Below are positions 25,810 through 37,082 of a stretch of DNA of 64,000 nucleotides, piece by piece. Numbering within the stretch: the stretch's first letter is position 1; every line of letters begins with the position of its first letter. A program made the translations under genes and the position numbers. The stretch lies in assembly GCF_001368815.1 (NCBI RefSeq), contig NZ_CTEI01000002.1, positions 558,001-622,000 of the forward strand, in the 5' to 3' direction. The stretch comes from Paraliobacillus sp. PM-2 (GTDB lineage Bacteria; Bacillota; Bacilli; Bacillales; Amphibacillaceae). The notes below the pieces were generated by a model. That model searched no databases and was not told the DNA's origin. It saw only the letters and a program-made list of their open reading frames with translations.

Positions 25810-26770
25810 CTTGATCACCCTTTTCTGTATCAGAACTTTCTGGAGTAACGGTTTTTAATTGATTTCCATTACCATTCAACGGTAAATACTTAATTGTATT
25901 ACCGTCATCATTCATAATATACACATTTGCTTCTGGTAATACTTTCTCTAATGTTTCCATTACTAAACGCTGTCTTGTAACAGCTGGATTTGATTGATAA
26001 GCTTCATATAATGCATTAAAAGCAGCTACATTTCCTCGAGCTTCTTCTATACGCTCTACCTTGTCTCCTTCAGCTCTTGAGATAATCGCATCTTTTTCAC
26101 CTAATGCTTCTTCCGTTTGTTGATTTTCATACTTTTCTGCTTCATTTTTCTTTGTATTCATTGTTTCTCTAGCATCTGTAACTTTCATAAAGGCTTGACG
26201 AACTTCTTCATTAGGCAAATCTACTTCTTGTAGCTTCACATCAGAAACGGAAATACCTATTTGATAATCTTCTATAAGTTCCACTAACAATTCTCTTACT
26301 TCATTTTCAATCTGTGCTTTTCCATCAGTCAATGCCTCATCAATGGTTGAAGAACCTATAATACTACGCAATGAAGCGGATGTTGCATTGTATAATATTT
26401 GATTAGGATCTGTTGATTCAAATAAATATTTGTCTGGTTCAGCAATCTTCCATTGAACAACCAAGTCTGCTTGCACAATATTCTCATCACCAGTAATCAT
26501 GCGCACCGTATCAGCATTTTTATCACTTTTCTGACTATAACCAAAATTCAAACTAAAGGTTTCTTTGGATACCTTATGTACTTCTTGAATCGGCCATGGC
26601 ATTTTAAAATGCAGGCCAGAATCAGTTACTGCTTCATCGGCGTTTCCAAATGTAACAATAACCGCTTGTTCTGATTCATCAACAGTAAACCAGCTGGTTA
26701 GCCCAATAATAGCAAGTAAACCAACACTAACAACGATTGCTAGCCAGGTGTATATTTGCTTTAGTGTCAT
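25802..26770 (-). CDS. hflK: HflK, SPFH/prohibitin-family modulator of FtsH
   Basis: A 322-residue partner of HflC: one membrane helix (about 7-28), SPFH domain beginning VDESEQAVIVTFG, a coiled-coil segment (about 200-260, MNTKKNEAEKYENQQTEEA), and an acidic tail. First gene of the hflK-hflC pair, inserted between phoPR and polA. In other bacteria the complex guards FtsH-dependent turnover of membrane proteins. Confidence 0.92.
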   Translation of the reverse strand: MTLKQIYTWLAIVVSVGLLAIIGLTSWFTVDESEQAVIVTFGNADEAVTDSGLHFKMPWPIQEVHKVSKETFSLNFGYSQKSDKNADTVRMITGDENIVQADLVVQWKIAEPDKYLFESTDPNQILYNATSASLRSIIGSSTIDEALTDGKAQIENEVRELLVELIEDYQIGISVSDVKLQEVDLPNEEVRQAFMKVTDARETMNTKKNEAEKYENQQTEEALGEKDAIISRAEGDKVERIEEARGNVAAFNALYEAYQSNPAVTRQRLVMETLEKVLPEANVYIMNDDGNTIKYLPLNGNGNQLKTVTPESSDTEKGDQDE

Positions 26771-26863
26771 TAATTATTCCCCCTTGTTATGTTGTTAATT
26801 ATATTTACGTTTAAAATACAAATAAGTTTCAAATAAAAGAAAGCAAAACTCTATGACAGAGCT

Positions 26864-28258
26864 TTACTTATCTTTAAAAGGTTTTATTTTAGGAAGAGTA
26901 ATAGTAAAGGTTGTTCCACTGTCAAGTTCACTAGTTACATTTATTGTTCCTTTATGAGCCTCCACTATATGCTTCACAATCGCAAGCCCCAGTCCAGTCC
27001 CACCTGTGTTTCGGCTCCTCGCCTTATCCACACGATAAAACCTTTCAAAAATTCTATTAATTTTATCTTCTGGGATACCTATTCCATTATCTTTTACGGT
27101 AATAACAAGATAGTTATTTTCTTGCTTTACTTTAAAATCAATGGACCCACCTTTAGCGGTATAATTAATCGCGTTATTGAGTATGTTAATCAAAACTTGT
27201 TTCAGTCGATCAAGATCTCCCTCAATTTCTAACTGCTCTTTAATCTCAACATTAAAATGAATCATTTTTTTATCGGCTTGATGTTGAATAATCGGTATAA
27301 TTTCTTGATTTATCTTTTCAGAAATTTGTATACGTTGATACTGTAATTGCATTTCATCTTTTTCTAATTTTGATAACTCTAATAAATCATGAACTAAAGA
27401 TTGGATCCTGTCACTCTCTTTATAGATAATTTTTAAAAATTTTTCTTGAACGGCAACATTACTTAAATTCTCATCTAATAATGTTTCTGCGAACCCTTTT
27501 ATTGATGTAATTGGTGTTTTTAATTCATGTGACACATTTGCAACAAAGTCTTTTCTGGTTTGCTCTAATCTTTTTAAATCTGTAATATCATGAAATACTA
27601 ATACGGCTCCCTTTAATGTTTTAAATTCATTAAAGATAGGTGCTCCTACTATTTCTATGTATCTTTTTTCAATATCCATTTCTATTGTAAAAGCATTTTT
27701 TACCTTTTTTTCATACAAAAATGCTTCTTGTACTACTTTATGGATAGGCTTTTGTTTAAAAACACTATAATATAAAAAACCAACATAATCCTTTTTTGAT
27801 TGACCAAACAATGAAAGAAATTTTCTATTGACTAAGTGAACATATCCACGTTCGTCAATTAGCATAACACCGCTTTCCATGTTATCAATGACTGTCCGTA
27901 ATTGATTCCCCTGGATTTTTTCTTGAATTTTCATCTCTTGCAGATTTCTTGCCAATATATTTAATGCATTACTTAAGTTAGCTATATCTCCATAGTAAGA
28001 TTCATATGCTCGAACTTTATAGTTTCCTCCTGCCAGTTCTTCAGCAACTGTAGCAGCAGATTGCACAGGTTTAATATATCGATCAATAATTTGATGGATC
28101 ATAATTAAAAAAATAATAAACCCACCAATGAGTGTAAGGATCACTATCATTTTTTCATTATTAATAGCTAATGGCATGAGAATAAAGCCGATCCCAAACA
28201 ATATGAGTGCTACTACGAATGCATAGGTTAAAAAAAGTTTTGTTGTTGATGGTTTCAT
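26864..28258 (-). CDS. phoR: Phosphate-regulon sensor histidine kinase PhoR
   Basis: A 464-residue sensor. Two membrane helices (about 9-31 and 36-57) enclose a very short outside loop, much shorter than the extracellular PAS domain of B. subtilis PhoR (579 residues). Then HAMP (about 58-112), PAS (about 118-225), phosphoacceptor His244 in VSHELKTPI, and the ATP domain with N, G1 and G2 boxes (NILNNAINYT, DNGIGIPED, GTGLGLAIVKHI). It overlaps phoP by 4 bases. Confidence 0.93.
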   Translation of the reverse strand: MKPSTTKLFLTYAFVVALILFGIGFILMPLAINNEKMIVILTLIGGFIIFLIMIHQIIDRYIKPVQSAATVAEELAGGNYKVRAYESYYGDIANLSNALNILARNLQEMKIQEKIQGNQLRTVIDNMESGVMLIDERGYVHLVNRKFLSLFGQSKKDYVGFLYYSVFKQKPIHKVVQEAFLYEKKVKNAFTIEMDIEKRYIEIVGAPIFNEFKTLKGAVLVFHDITDLKRLEQTRKDFVANVSHELKTPITSIKGFAETLLDENLSNVAVQEKFLKIIYKESDRIQSLVHDLLELSKLEKDEMQLQYQRIQISEKINQEIIPIIQHQADKKMIHFNVEIKEQLEIEGDLDRLKQVLINILNNAINYTAKGGSIDFKVKQENNYLVITVKDNGIGIPEDKINRIFERFYRVDKARSRNTGGTGLGLAIVKHIVEAHKGTINVTSELDSGTTFTITLPKIKPFKDK

Positions 28259-28953
28259 GATGAAGGATTCTCCATTTTGTATCCAAGACCACGAATTGTT
28301 TTTATATAGACAGGGTTCTTTGTATCGGGTTCTATTTTATCTCTTAAGTGACTAACATGTACATCAACGATACGGGTATCTCCTACAAAATCATAATTCC
28401 ATACAGCACTTAACAACTGATCACGAGACAATACTTTCCCTTTATGTTTCGCTAGATATAACAATAATTCAAATTCTTTTCTAGTAAAAGATAATAATTC
28501 TTCTCTAATAAGCGCTTCATACTGTTCGGGGTAGATGGTTAATTCTGCTATTTTTATAACCTGTGATTGATTATCTTTTTCTTGTTTATTTGTTCGACGT
28601 AAAATTGCTTTAATACGTGCCACCACTTCTTTTGGACTAAATGGTTTTGTTAAGTAATCATCCGCCCCTAGCTCAAGTCCAAGGATTTTATCAAATTCAT
28701 CATCCTTTGCTGTTAACATTAAAATTGGTGTATCTATTTGCTTTTGTCGCAGCTGTTTACATACTTCTGTACCATCTAGTTCAGGAAGCATCAAATCAAG
28801 GACAATAATATCAAACTCATTTGATACAGCTTTTTCCAGTCCTTCTTTTCCGGTAAAAGCTGTATCTGTCTGAAATCCTGCTTTTTCAAGATTATATTGT
28901 AATAATGTTACAATTGAATCTTCATCATCTACAATTAATACACGTTGATCCAT
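28255..28953 (-). CDS. phoP: Phosphate-regulon response regulator PhoP
   Basis: A 232-residue OmpR-type regulator: receiver domain with acidic pocket (VDDED), phosphoacceptor Asp53 in IVLDLMLPE and Lys in LTKPFSP, followed by a winged-helix DNA-binding domain (about 130-228, ending TIRGLGYKME). It forms a two-component pair with phoR (ATGA overlap) and is expected to control phosphate-starvation genes. Confidence 0.95.
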   Translation of the reverse strand: MDQRVLIVDDEDSIVTLLQYNLEKAGFQTDTAFTGKEGLEKAVSNEFDIIVLDLMLPELDGTEVCKQLRQKQIDTPILMLTAKDDEFDKILGLELGADDYLTKPFSPKEVVARIKAILRRTNKQEKDNQSQVIKIAELTIYPEQYEALIREELLSFTRKEFELLLYLAKHKGKVLSRDQLLSAVWNYDFVGDTRIVDVHVSHLRDKIEPDTKNPVYIKTIRGLGYKMENPSS

Positions 28954-29157
28954 CTATTTTATGCCCCCATTTCATTTCTATCTTACTTTCTTCTTTTCAT
29001 CATACAATGAAGCATAGATAAAGTGAATACAGTTATGGTATAAATTAGCTATTATTATTGTAAAAAAATCTTTACAAAATTAACATTGTATTCATATTTA
29101 AAAATTATTTTATTATATTTTCCAATTTTTCATCCTGATATAATAATAAATTAAGAT

Positions 29158-29206
29158 AAAAAAGCTGTTACATGGGTTCATTCTACCCATGCAACAGCTT
29201 TTTATG
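29158..29206 (-). terminator. Terminator of the citZ-icd unit
   Basis: AAAAGCTGTTACATGGGT and ACCCATGCAACAGCTTTTT form a long hairpin with T-runs, directly after the icd stop, where mdh would begin in B. subtilis. Confidence 0.88.
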
Positions 29207-30478
29207 TTAATCCATATTATCGATCAATGCTTGGCCGAATGCAGAAGTTTTCACTTCAGTTGCATTTTCCATCATACGAGCAAAGTCATAAGTTACTACC
29301 TTTGAACCAATGGTCTTGTCCATTGCTTTTGTAATTAAATCAGCCGCTTCTCTCCAACCAAGATGTTCAAGCATTAATACACCAGAAAGGATGACAGAAG
29401 AAGGATTTACTTTATCTAGTCCAGCATATTTGGGTGCAGTACCATGTGTTGCTTCAAAAATAGCATGTCCTGTTTCATAATTAATATTTGCCCCTGGAGC
29501 AATACCAATTCCACCAACCTGAGCAGCTAGTGCATCAGAAATATAATCTCCATTTAGGTTCATTGTAGCTACAACATCAAATTCTTTAGGTCTTGTTAAA
29601 ATTTGTTGTAAGAAAATATCCGCAATTGCATCTTTAATGATAATTTTACCAGCTTCTTCAGCAGCTGCCTGTGCTTTATCAGCAGCTTCACGACCCTCTT
29701 TTTCAACAATTTGGTCATACTCAGCCCAAGTGAATACTTTATCTCCGTATTCAGCTTCAGCCAATGCATAGCCCCAATTTTTAAAGGATCCTTCTGTAAA
29801 CTTCATAATGTTTCCCTTGTGTACCAGTGTTACACTTTTTCTACCTTCTTTAATTGCATACTCAATCGCTGCTCGAACAAGACGGTTTGTTCCTTCTTCA
29901 GAGACTGGTTTCACACCGATACCAGATGTTTCAGGAAAACGAATGTTAGTTACACCCATTTCATTTTGTAAAAAGTCAATAACTTTCTTAACATCATCTG
30001 AACCTTTTTGCCATTCAATTCCTGCATAGATATCTTCGGTATTTTCACGGAAAATAACCATGTTTGTATCTTCTGGACGTTTCACTGGTGACGGCACACC
30101 ATCAAAATAACGAACAGGACGAAGACAGGTAAATAGGTCTAATTGTTGACGGAGTGCTACATTTAATGAACGAATTCCACCACCGATCGGTGTTGTCAAA
30201 GGTCCTTTAATTGCAATCTTATACTCTCTAATGGTTTCTAGAGTTTCTTCTGGTAACCATTCTCCTGTTTTATCAAAAGCCTTTTGTCCAGCATAAACCT
30301 CTTTCCAAACAATAGATTTGGTACCATTATAAGCTTTTTCTACTGCTGCTTCGATTACTTTACTAGCTGCCGCCCAAATATCTGGGCCAGTTCCATCTCC
30401 TTCAATGTATGGAATAATTGCATTATTAGGTGTTTGAACAACACCATTTGTTACTGTGATTTTTTCACCTTGCGTCAT
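29207..30478 (-). CDS. icd: Isocitrate dehydrogenase (NADP+)
   Basis: A 423-residue TCA-cycle enzyme that converts isocitrate to 2-oxoglutarate. The N-terminal [12 protein letters not shown], the phosphorylation-loop serine ([13 protein letters not shown]), [13 protein letters not shown] and the C-terminal [24 protein letters not shown] region are complete. It follows citZ by 44 bases. In B. subtilis mdh comes next; here the terminator does. Confidence 0.97.
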   Translation of the reverse strand: MTQGEKITVTNGVVQTPNNAIIPYIEGDGTGPDIWAAASKVIEAAVEKAYNGTKSIVWKEVYAGQKAFDKTGEWLPEETLETIREYKIAIKGPLTTPIGGGIRSLNVALRQQLDLFTCLRPVRYFDGVPSPVKRPEDTNMVIFRENTEDIYAGIEWQKGSDDVKKVIDFLQNEMGVTNIRFPETSGIGVKPVSEEGTNRLVRAAIEYAIKEGRKSVTLVHKGNIMKFTEGSFKNWGYALAEAEYGDKVFTWAEYDQIVEKEGREAADKAQAAAEEAGKIIIKDAIADIFLQQILTRPKEFDVVATMNLNGDYISDALAAQVGGIGIAPGANINYETGHAIFEATHGTAPKYAGLDKVNPSSVILSGVLMLEHLGWREAADLITKAMDKTIGSKVVTYDFARMMENATEVKTSAFGQALIDNMD

Positions 30479-30522
30479 TTTTTATTTCCCCCTTAAATAT
30501 AATAATTCATGTATTATATCGT

Positions 30523-31641
30523 CTATTGACGTTCTTCCAAAGAAATAAATGGTTGGAAAATTGGACCAACATACTCTGCGCGCGGACGAATTAAACGATT
30601 ATTTTCATATTGTTCTAAAATATGCGCTAACCATCCAGACGTACGACTCATCGCAAATATTGGTGTAAACAAGTCATGAGGAATCTCAAGACAATGATAA
30701 ACAGATGCAGAATAAAAATCTACATTAGCTGGCAAACCTTTTTTCTCTCTTATATATGATTCAATTTTGACAGACATCTCATACCATTTAGATTGGCCAG
30801 TTTTTTCAGTTAACTGTTTAGACATTTCTTTTAAATACTTCGCCCTTGGATCACCCGTTCGATAAACTCTGTGGCCCATTCCCATTATTTTTTCTTTCTT
30901 GTTTAGTTTTTCTTCAATATAAGGTATTGCACGATCTACTTCACTAATTTCAGTTAGCATACGCATTACTTGTTCATTTGCTCCTCCATGGAGTGGGCCT
31001 TTTAAAGCACCAATTGCAGCAGTAATCCCTGAATAAAGATCAGATAGAGTTGCTACGCATACGCGAGCGGTAAAGGTAGAAGCATTTAATTCATGATCTG
31101 CATGTAGAATTAAAGCTTTATTAAACGCTTCTATTTCTAATTCATCGGCGTCTTTACCACGAAGCATATATAAAAAATTAGCAGCATAGCTATAATCTTT
31201 TTTAGGTGTAATTGGTTCTTGTCCATTTCTTATTCTCGAAAATGCTGCAATAATTGTTGAAATTTTCGCTTGTAATCGAATTGCTTTACGAATATTAGTA
31301 TCATGATTCATCTTTTCCACTTCGGGATCATATAAACCAAGTAAAGATATTGCTGAACGTAATGCAGCCATGGGATGTACAGTAGAAAGATCATACATAT
31401 AAAAATGTTGAATAATCTCATTAGGAATTTCCATACTAGATGCAATTGATTGTTTAAATGTACTTAATTCAGTTTGTGTTGGAAGTTTTTTGTGCCACAG
31501 TAAATAGATAACTTCCTCAAAACTAGAATGTTTTACTAGATCATCAATTTGATAACCAACATATGTTAGTTGGTCATCAATTATTGAACTAATTGATGAT
31601 TCCGTCGCAATGACTCCTTCTAGTCCCTTGGTAGTTGACAT
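30523..31641 (-). CDS. citZ: Citrate synthase
   Basis: A 372-residue enzyme that joins acetyl-CoA and oxaloacetate. Catalytic residues are in LHADHELNASTF (His), MGHRVYRTGDPRA (His) and VDFYSASVYH (Asp). I start at ATG 31641 (MSTTKGLEGVIA): AAAGGAGAGG lies just before it, while the longer frame to 31686 reads through that site. First gene of the citZ-icd operon. Confidence 0.95.
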   Translation of the reverse strand: MSTTKGLEGVIATESSISSIIDDQLTYVGYQIDDLVKHSSFEEVIYLLWHKKLPTQTELSTFKQSIASSMEIPNEIIQHFYMYDLSTVHPMAALRSAISLLGLYDPEVEKMNHDTNIRKAIRLQAKISTIIAAFSRIRNGQEPITPKKDYSYAANFLYMLRGKDADELEIEAFNKALILHADHELNASTFTARVCVATLSDLYSGITAAIGALKGPLHGGANEQVMRMLTEISEVDRAIPYIEEKLNKKEKIMGMGHRVYRTGDPRAKYLKEMSKQLTEKTGQSKWYEMSVKIESYIREKKGLPANVDFYSASVYHCLEIPHDLFTPIFAMSRTSGWLAHILEQYENNRLIRPRAEYVGPIFQPFISLEERQ

Positions 31642-31814
31642 TGCATTCCTCTCCTTTATTTTCACATTTCCGTTCTTTAATGTCATTATCTCGATATTTT
31701 GTAAATATTCGACCTATTTAAAAAAGTCTTATAGTTCAAAATTCCCCCATAAGCTATATAGACACAACTAAAAATATAACCGAAATGTAAAATGTTTTAT
31801 CTCTTAAATAGTTG

Positions 31815-32279
31815 TTAAGAAATTATAAAATCAACAACACGCATAACCATATAAGCAATGCCTGCTCCTATTAATGGGCCTACTGCAACTCCCTGAAAAA
31901 AAACGACTGCTAGAATTGTTCCCATTACTAGGGCTGTAGTTAAATGTGGATCATTTGCTAATAAATCTAGTCCACCCCTAGCCACAATAGCAACAAACAT
32001 GCCGGCTCCTAATGCAATCCAACCATAGTAAGATTTAATACTCGAGAAAAGATCACTAAAGCCAATATCGCCATTAGCGATTGGAACAAGGACAGCTACA
32101 GTAATAATCGTTACTCCCCAGAGCATTCCCTTGTCTTGTATGTATGGAAACAATTTATCATCCATCTTAAACAATTGAATTCCTAACAGAATATAGACTG
32201 CAATCATAATTGATTGGTTTTTTCCAATATAGCCTAGCGCAAATAAAATTAATAAAAACACAGTTGATTGATTAAACAT
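31815..32279 (-). CDS. ytwI: DUF441 membrane protein (YtwI)
   Basis: A 154-residue protein with four to five membrane helices; GKNQSIMIAVYILLGIQL and LGAGMFVAIVARGG are characteristic of DUF441. GGAGG lies 7 bases before the ATG at 32279. It is divergent from ytvI. No function is known for the family. Confidence 0.85.
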   Translation of the reverse strand: MFNQSTVFLLILFALGYIGKNQSIMIAVYILLGIQLFKMDDKLFPYIQDKGMLWGVTIITVAVLVPIANGDIGFSDLFSSIKSYYGWIALGAGMFVAIVARGGLDLLANDPHLTTALVMGTILAVVFFQGVAVGPLIGAGIAYMVMRVVDFIIS

Positions 32280-32389
32280 GCACACGCCTCCAAGTTTTCA
32301 TTTAAACGGCGATTAATTTTTATATTATCACATATTTCGTCCAAATGGAAAATATCTTTACTATAGATACTAATTTTGGAGCGATATAT

Positions 32390-33511
32390 ATGCTGTCTGA
32401 ACCTACAGTTAAACGATTATTACGTTCGTTAAATGTTGTTGTGATTTTTTGCATGTCGTTTATTATCATTTATTTCTCTATCATTTATATTTATCCATTT
32501 CTGATTGCTTTCTTATTAGCTACTCTGCTTATAAAGCCTATTCATTTTGTCGAAGAAATGTTACCAGTCTCTCGTGGCTTTGCATGTTTGATTGTATTAG
32601 TTGGTATTTCCATACTTGTTACATTACTATTGATTTTTAGTACGATTGAGTCGGTTCAAGCATTCAAATATTTGTCCAAACATATACCTGAACACATACA
32701 AACCGTATCACAATTCATACAGTTACAACTAGAGAATCACTTGATTCCTTTTTACCATAACATCATCAATCAATTTGATGCATTAGAGCAAACGCAACAG
32801 CAAGCAATAATCAATCAATTACAACAGTCTTTACAACAGTTTACTCAAGCAAGTACAAGCTTGATTGAAAACATCTTTACTAGCTTAATAAAAATGATCC
32901 AAACCATCCCTACTTTTTTTTCTATTTGTATTTTTATATTGCTTGGAACATTTTTTATTTGTAAAGAATGGTACAAGCTACAAAAAATTTATGAATTACA
33001 TGTACCTTCATTTTTTAAAGATTTTTCCTTATCCATAGGTTTAACTAGTAAGAAAGCCATCTTTGGTTACTTTAAAGCACAAATACTATTGGTATTGATT
33101 TCTACATCCATTATTTATTTTGGATTTACAATAATTGGGGTGGACTTTGCTTTTACATTAGCGCTATTAATCGGACTAGTAGACTTTATTCCTTACTTAG
33201 GAACTGGTATATTTTTCATCCCATGGATTGGTTATCTTTTTTTAGTTGGAGATTATACGTTAACGATTCAATTGGCTATACTGTATGGGATCGTTGTTTT
33301 ACAGAGGCAAATAACAGAGCCAAAATTAATGGCTACGCATATTGGTGTTAACCCTTTGCTTGTGTTAATGGTAACTTTTGTTTCCTATAAAATATTTGGA
33401 ATGTTAGGAATCTTGATCGCCCCATTATTCACTATTTTGCTTCAAGTACTATATCAATCAGGCTTAATTAAGGCAGTAGGGCATTATATCAAGTATGGTA
33501 ATTTTAAATAA
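32390..33511 (+). CDS. ytvI: Sporulation integral membrane protein YtvI (AI-2E transporter family)
   Basis: A 373-residue protein with about eight membrane helices, an amphipathic, Gln-rich middle (about 100-175) and the family signature near the C-terminus (ITEPKLMATHIGVNPLLVLM). AI-2E family proteins are permeases; YtvI is the sporulation-associated branch. I start at ATG 32390 (MLSEPTVKRLL) because GGAG lies 9 bases upstream; the frame is open 15 codons further back without a ribosome-binding site. Confidence 0.88.
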   Translation: MLSEPTVKRLLRSLNVVVIFCMSFIIIYFSIIYIYPFLIAFLLATLLIKPIHFVEEMLPVSRGFACLIVLVGISILVTLLLIFSTIESVQAFKYLSKHIPEHIQTVSQFIQLQLENHLIPFYHNIINQFDALEQTQQQAIINQLQQSLQQFTQASTSLIENIFTSLIKMIQTIPTFFSICIFILLGTFFICKEWYKLQKIYELHVPSFFKDFSLSIGLTSKKAIFGYFKAQILLVLISTSIIYFGFTIIGVDFAFTLALLIGLVDFIPYLGTGIFFIPWIGYLFLVGDYTLTIQLAILYGIVVLQRQITEPKLMATHIGVNPLLVLMVTFVSYKIFGMLGILIAPLFTILLQVLYQSGLIKAVGHYIKYGNFK

Positions 33512-33514
33512 TTA

Positions 33515-33907
33515 TTACCTTCTAAAAATTGTAATTGTCCCTTTGTTAAGCATTGATTGTAACATCTGTTGTAACAAATGTTTTAATGGTTTTCTTGTGG
33601 TGGGTAATAACAATAAAAAACCAATGGTATCAGTAATAAAACCTGGTGTTAAGAGGACAACAGCACCAATTAAAATACAGATACCATCAAAGATTTGTTC
33701 AGCAGGGAGCCGACCATAACTCATTTCTCTTTGGGCAAGTCGTAGGGTTTGTAATCCTTCTCGTTTTGCAAGGTATGCTCCAAAAACTCCAGTTAATATA
33801 ATGAAAAAAATAACCCACCAAGCACCAATTATATTACCAGCCCATACAAAAATGCCAATTTCCAATGCTGGTACAATAATAATCAGTAAAAATAACCAAC
33901 GAAACAT
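33515..33907 (-). CDS. fxsA: FxsA-family membrane protein
   Basis: A 130-residue protein with three to four hydrophobic segments. The family marks LEIGIFVWAG, LAKREGLQTLR and LLTPGFITDTIGFLLLLP are all present. In E. coli FxsA relieves F-plasmid exclusion of phage T7; its normal role is unknown. It lies just past pyk, as in B. subtilis. Confidence 0.9.
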   Translation of the reverse strand: MFRWLFLLIIIVPALEIGIFVWAGNIIGAWWVIFFIILTGVFGAYLAKREGLQTLRLAQREMSYGRLPAEQIFDGICILIGAVVLLTPGFITDTIGFLLLLPTTRKPLKHLLQQMLQSMLNKGTITIFRR

Positions 33908-33937
33908 TATGCTCTCCCCTTTTTGAACAGATGGTTA

Positions 33938-33964
33938 AAAGGAGTTGTCATAGAGACAACTCCA
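33938..33964 (-). terminator. Terminator of pyk
   Basis: GGAGTTGTC/GACAACTCC hairpin with a 5-base loop followed on the minus strand by TTTT, between pyk and fxsA. Confidence 0.72.
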
Positions 33965-34066
33965 ATTAGCAACTGAATAATAAATTACCTAGTAATCACT
34001 TCATCTTTTTAAAAGTTCAGTCATAGTCTTATTTCTTTAATAAAAAATAATTAAACAATGATATTT

Positions 34067-35830
34067 TTACAATATGCTGGCATGTCCCTCATAAATATCG
34101 CCTTTTTTCGCATCAATCGTAATTTCTGAACCGTCTTCTAAAATATTCATTGCTTTTTTAACACCTACAATGACAGGAATACCTAAATCTAAACCTACTA
34201 AAGCAGCATGTGATGTTAAGCCACCTTCTTCAGTGATAATTCCGCTCGCTTTTTCAAGCGCTGGCATCATGTCCTTATCTGTGCCATAAGTAACTAAAAT
34301 GTCACCTTTAGCTACCTTTTGCTTTGCTTCATCAGCATTTTTAACTAATGCCACTTTTCCAAAGCAACTTCCTTTCCCCACACCTTGTCCGTCAGTAAGT
34401 ACATCACCAATCACATGTATTTTCATAAGATTTGTTGTACCACTTTCACCAACTGGAACGCCGGCTGTAATAATCACACGATCGCCACGTTTGAAATGGC
34501 CAGTTGATAGTCCTCTTTGAATCGCATGATCTAGCACGTCATCTGTAGAGTAAGCTAATTGACCATTAATGGTTTGCACACCCCAAACAAGTGAAAGACG
34601 GCGGCTTACTCGTTCATCAAATGTTAAAGCAACAATTGGTGCTTCTGGACGATATTTTGAAATCATTCGCGCAGTATGGCCACTAACAGTTGGTGTTAAA
34701 ATAGCATCAACATTCAAGTTCATTGCGGAGTGATTAACAGATTGACTAATGGCATCTGTAATCGTAATTTCACTAAATTTTGACAAATTATCTAATATTG
34801 TTTTATGATCGATGCCTGTTTCTGCTTTCATAGCAATATTACTCATTGTTTGTACTGCTTCTACTGGGTAATCACCAGCTGCTGTTTCACCGGATAGCAT
34901 AATGGCATCTGTACCGTCAAAAATTGCATTTGCAACATCAGAAGCTTCTGCTCGTGTCGGTCTTGGATTACGTTGCATAGAATCTAACATTTGTGTCGCA
35001 GTAATTACTGGCTTACCAGCAATATTACATTTATGAATCATTTCTTTTTGAACTAGTGGTACATCTTCAGGAGGAATTTCGACACCTAAATCACCACGCG
35101 CAACCATTAAACCATCACTAACTTGAAGAATAGCTTCTAAGTTGTCAACACCTTCTTGGTTTTCAATTTTTGGAATAATATGAATAGATGATGCATTATT
35201 TTCATCTAATAATTCTTTAATTTCTAATACATCAGACGCACGACGAACAAAAGAAGCAGCAATAAAATCTACCTCTTGTTCAATACCAAATTTGATATCT
35301 GCAGCATCTTTCTCTGTAATACCTGGCAAGTTAACACTTACATTCGGTACGTTAACACCTTTTTTATTCTTCAATATTCCTGAGTTCAAGGCTTTTGTTT
35401 TTAGTTCGTTTTTGTCAGTAAGAATTTCTTCCACTTCTAATTCAATCAGCCCGTCATCTAATAATATTTTTGATCCTTGATGTACATCATTAATTAATTC
35501 AGGGTAAGTAACAGCAAACTTTTCTGATGTACCAAGTACAGTGTCGTCCATAGATACATTTATATTATTACCTTTAATAATTTCCACTTGCCCGTCTTTC
35601 ATTACCCCAGTTCTAATTTCTGGACCTTTTGTATCCAAAAGAATTGCAACAGTTTTACCCGTTTTTTCTGAAGCCTCACGAATATTTTTTATTCGTTGAC
35701 CATGTTCATCAAAATCCCCATGGGAAAAATTAAGTCTTGCTACATTCATTCCAGCTTCAATTAATTGAACTAGCTTGTCCACTGATTCTGAAGCTGGACC
35801 AATTGTACATACAATTTTTGTTCTTCTCAT
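34067..35830 (-). CDS. pyk: Pyruvate kinase with C-terminal PEP-utiliser domain
   Basis: A 587-residue glycolytic enzyme (PEP + ADP to pyruvate + ATP). The barrel has the family signature [22 protein letters not shown] and [12 protein letters not shown]. After the allosteric C-domain (to about 470) comes an extra module of about 110 residues ending [22 protein letters not shown], the mobile domain of PEP-utilising enzymes, typical of Bacillus pyruvate kinases; the usual Cys of this motif is replaced. pfkA lies 60 bases upstream and is probably in the same operon. Confidence 0.97.
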   Translation of the reverse strand: MRRTKIVCTIGPASESVDKLVQLIEAGMNVARLNFSHGDFDEHGQRIKNIREASEKTGKTVAILLDTKGPEIRTGVMKDGQVEIIKGNNINVSMDDTVLGTSEKFAVTYPELINDVHQGSKILLDDGLIELEVEEILTDKNELKTKALNSGILKNKKGVNVPNVSVNLPGITEKDAADIKFGIEQEVDFIAASFVRRASDVLEIKELLDENNASSIHIIPKIENQEGVDNLEAILQVSDGLMVARGDLGVEIPPEDVPLVQKEMIHKCNIAGKPVITATQMLDSMQRNPRPTRAEASDVANAIFDGTDAIMLSGETAAGDYPVEAVQTMSNIAMKAETGIDHKTILDNLSKFSEITITDAISQSVNHSAMNLNVDAILTPTVSGHTARMISKYRPEAPIVALTFDERVSRRLSLVWGVQTINGQLAYSTDDVLDHAIQRGLSTGHFKRGDRVIITAGVPVGESGTTNLMKIHVIGDVLTDGQGVGKGSCFGKVALVKNADEAKQKVAKGDILVTYGTDKDMMPALEKASGIITEEGGLTSHAALVGLDLGIPVIVGVKKAMNILEDGSEITIDAKKGDIYEGHASIL

Positions 35831-35890
35831 TGCTAAATTTCCTCCTTCAAGATATTGAACCTTTTAAAAACTTACTTTATCATTAACTAT

Positions 35891-36928
<1,038 letters not shown>

Positions 36929-37082
36929 TTAGATTATACATGAAAGCGCAAATAATCTCACCCCTAAATATGACAATTTGTTGCTTTTTCATTCGATTTT
37001 CATTAATTATTCAAAAATAGACATTACCATGAAAAATTTAATCAATATCGAATAAGGGAAATTATTAGCGCTTCTTTACTTA

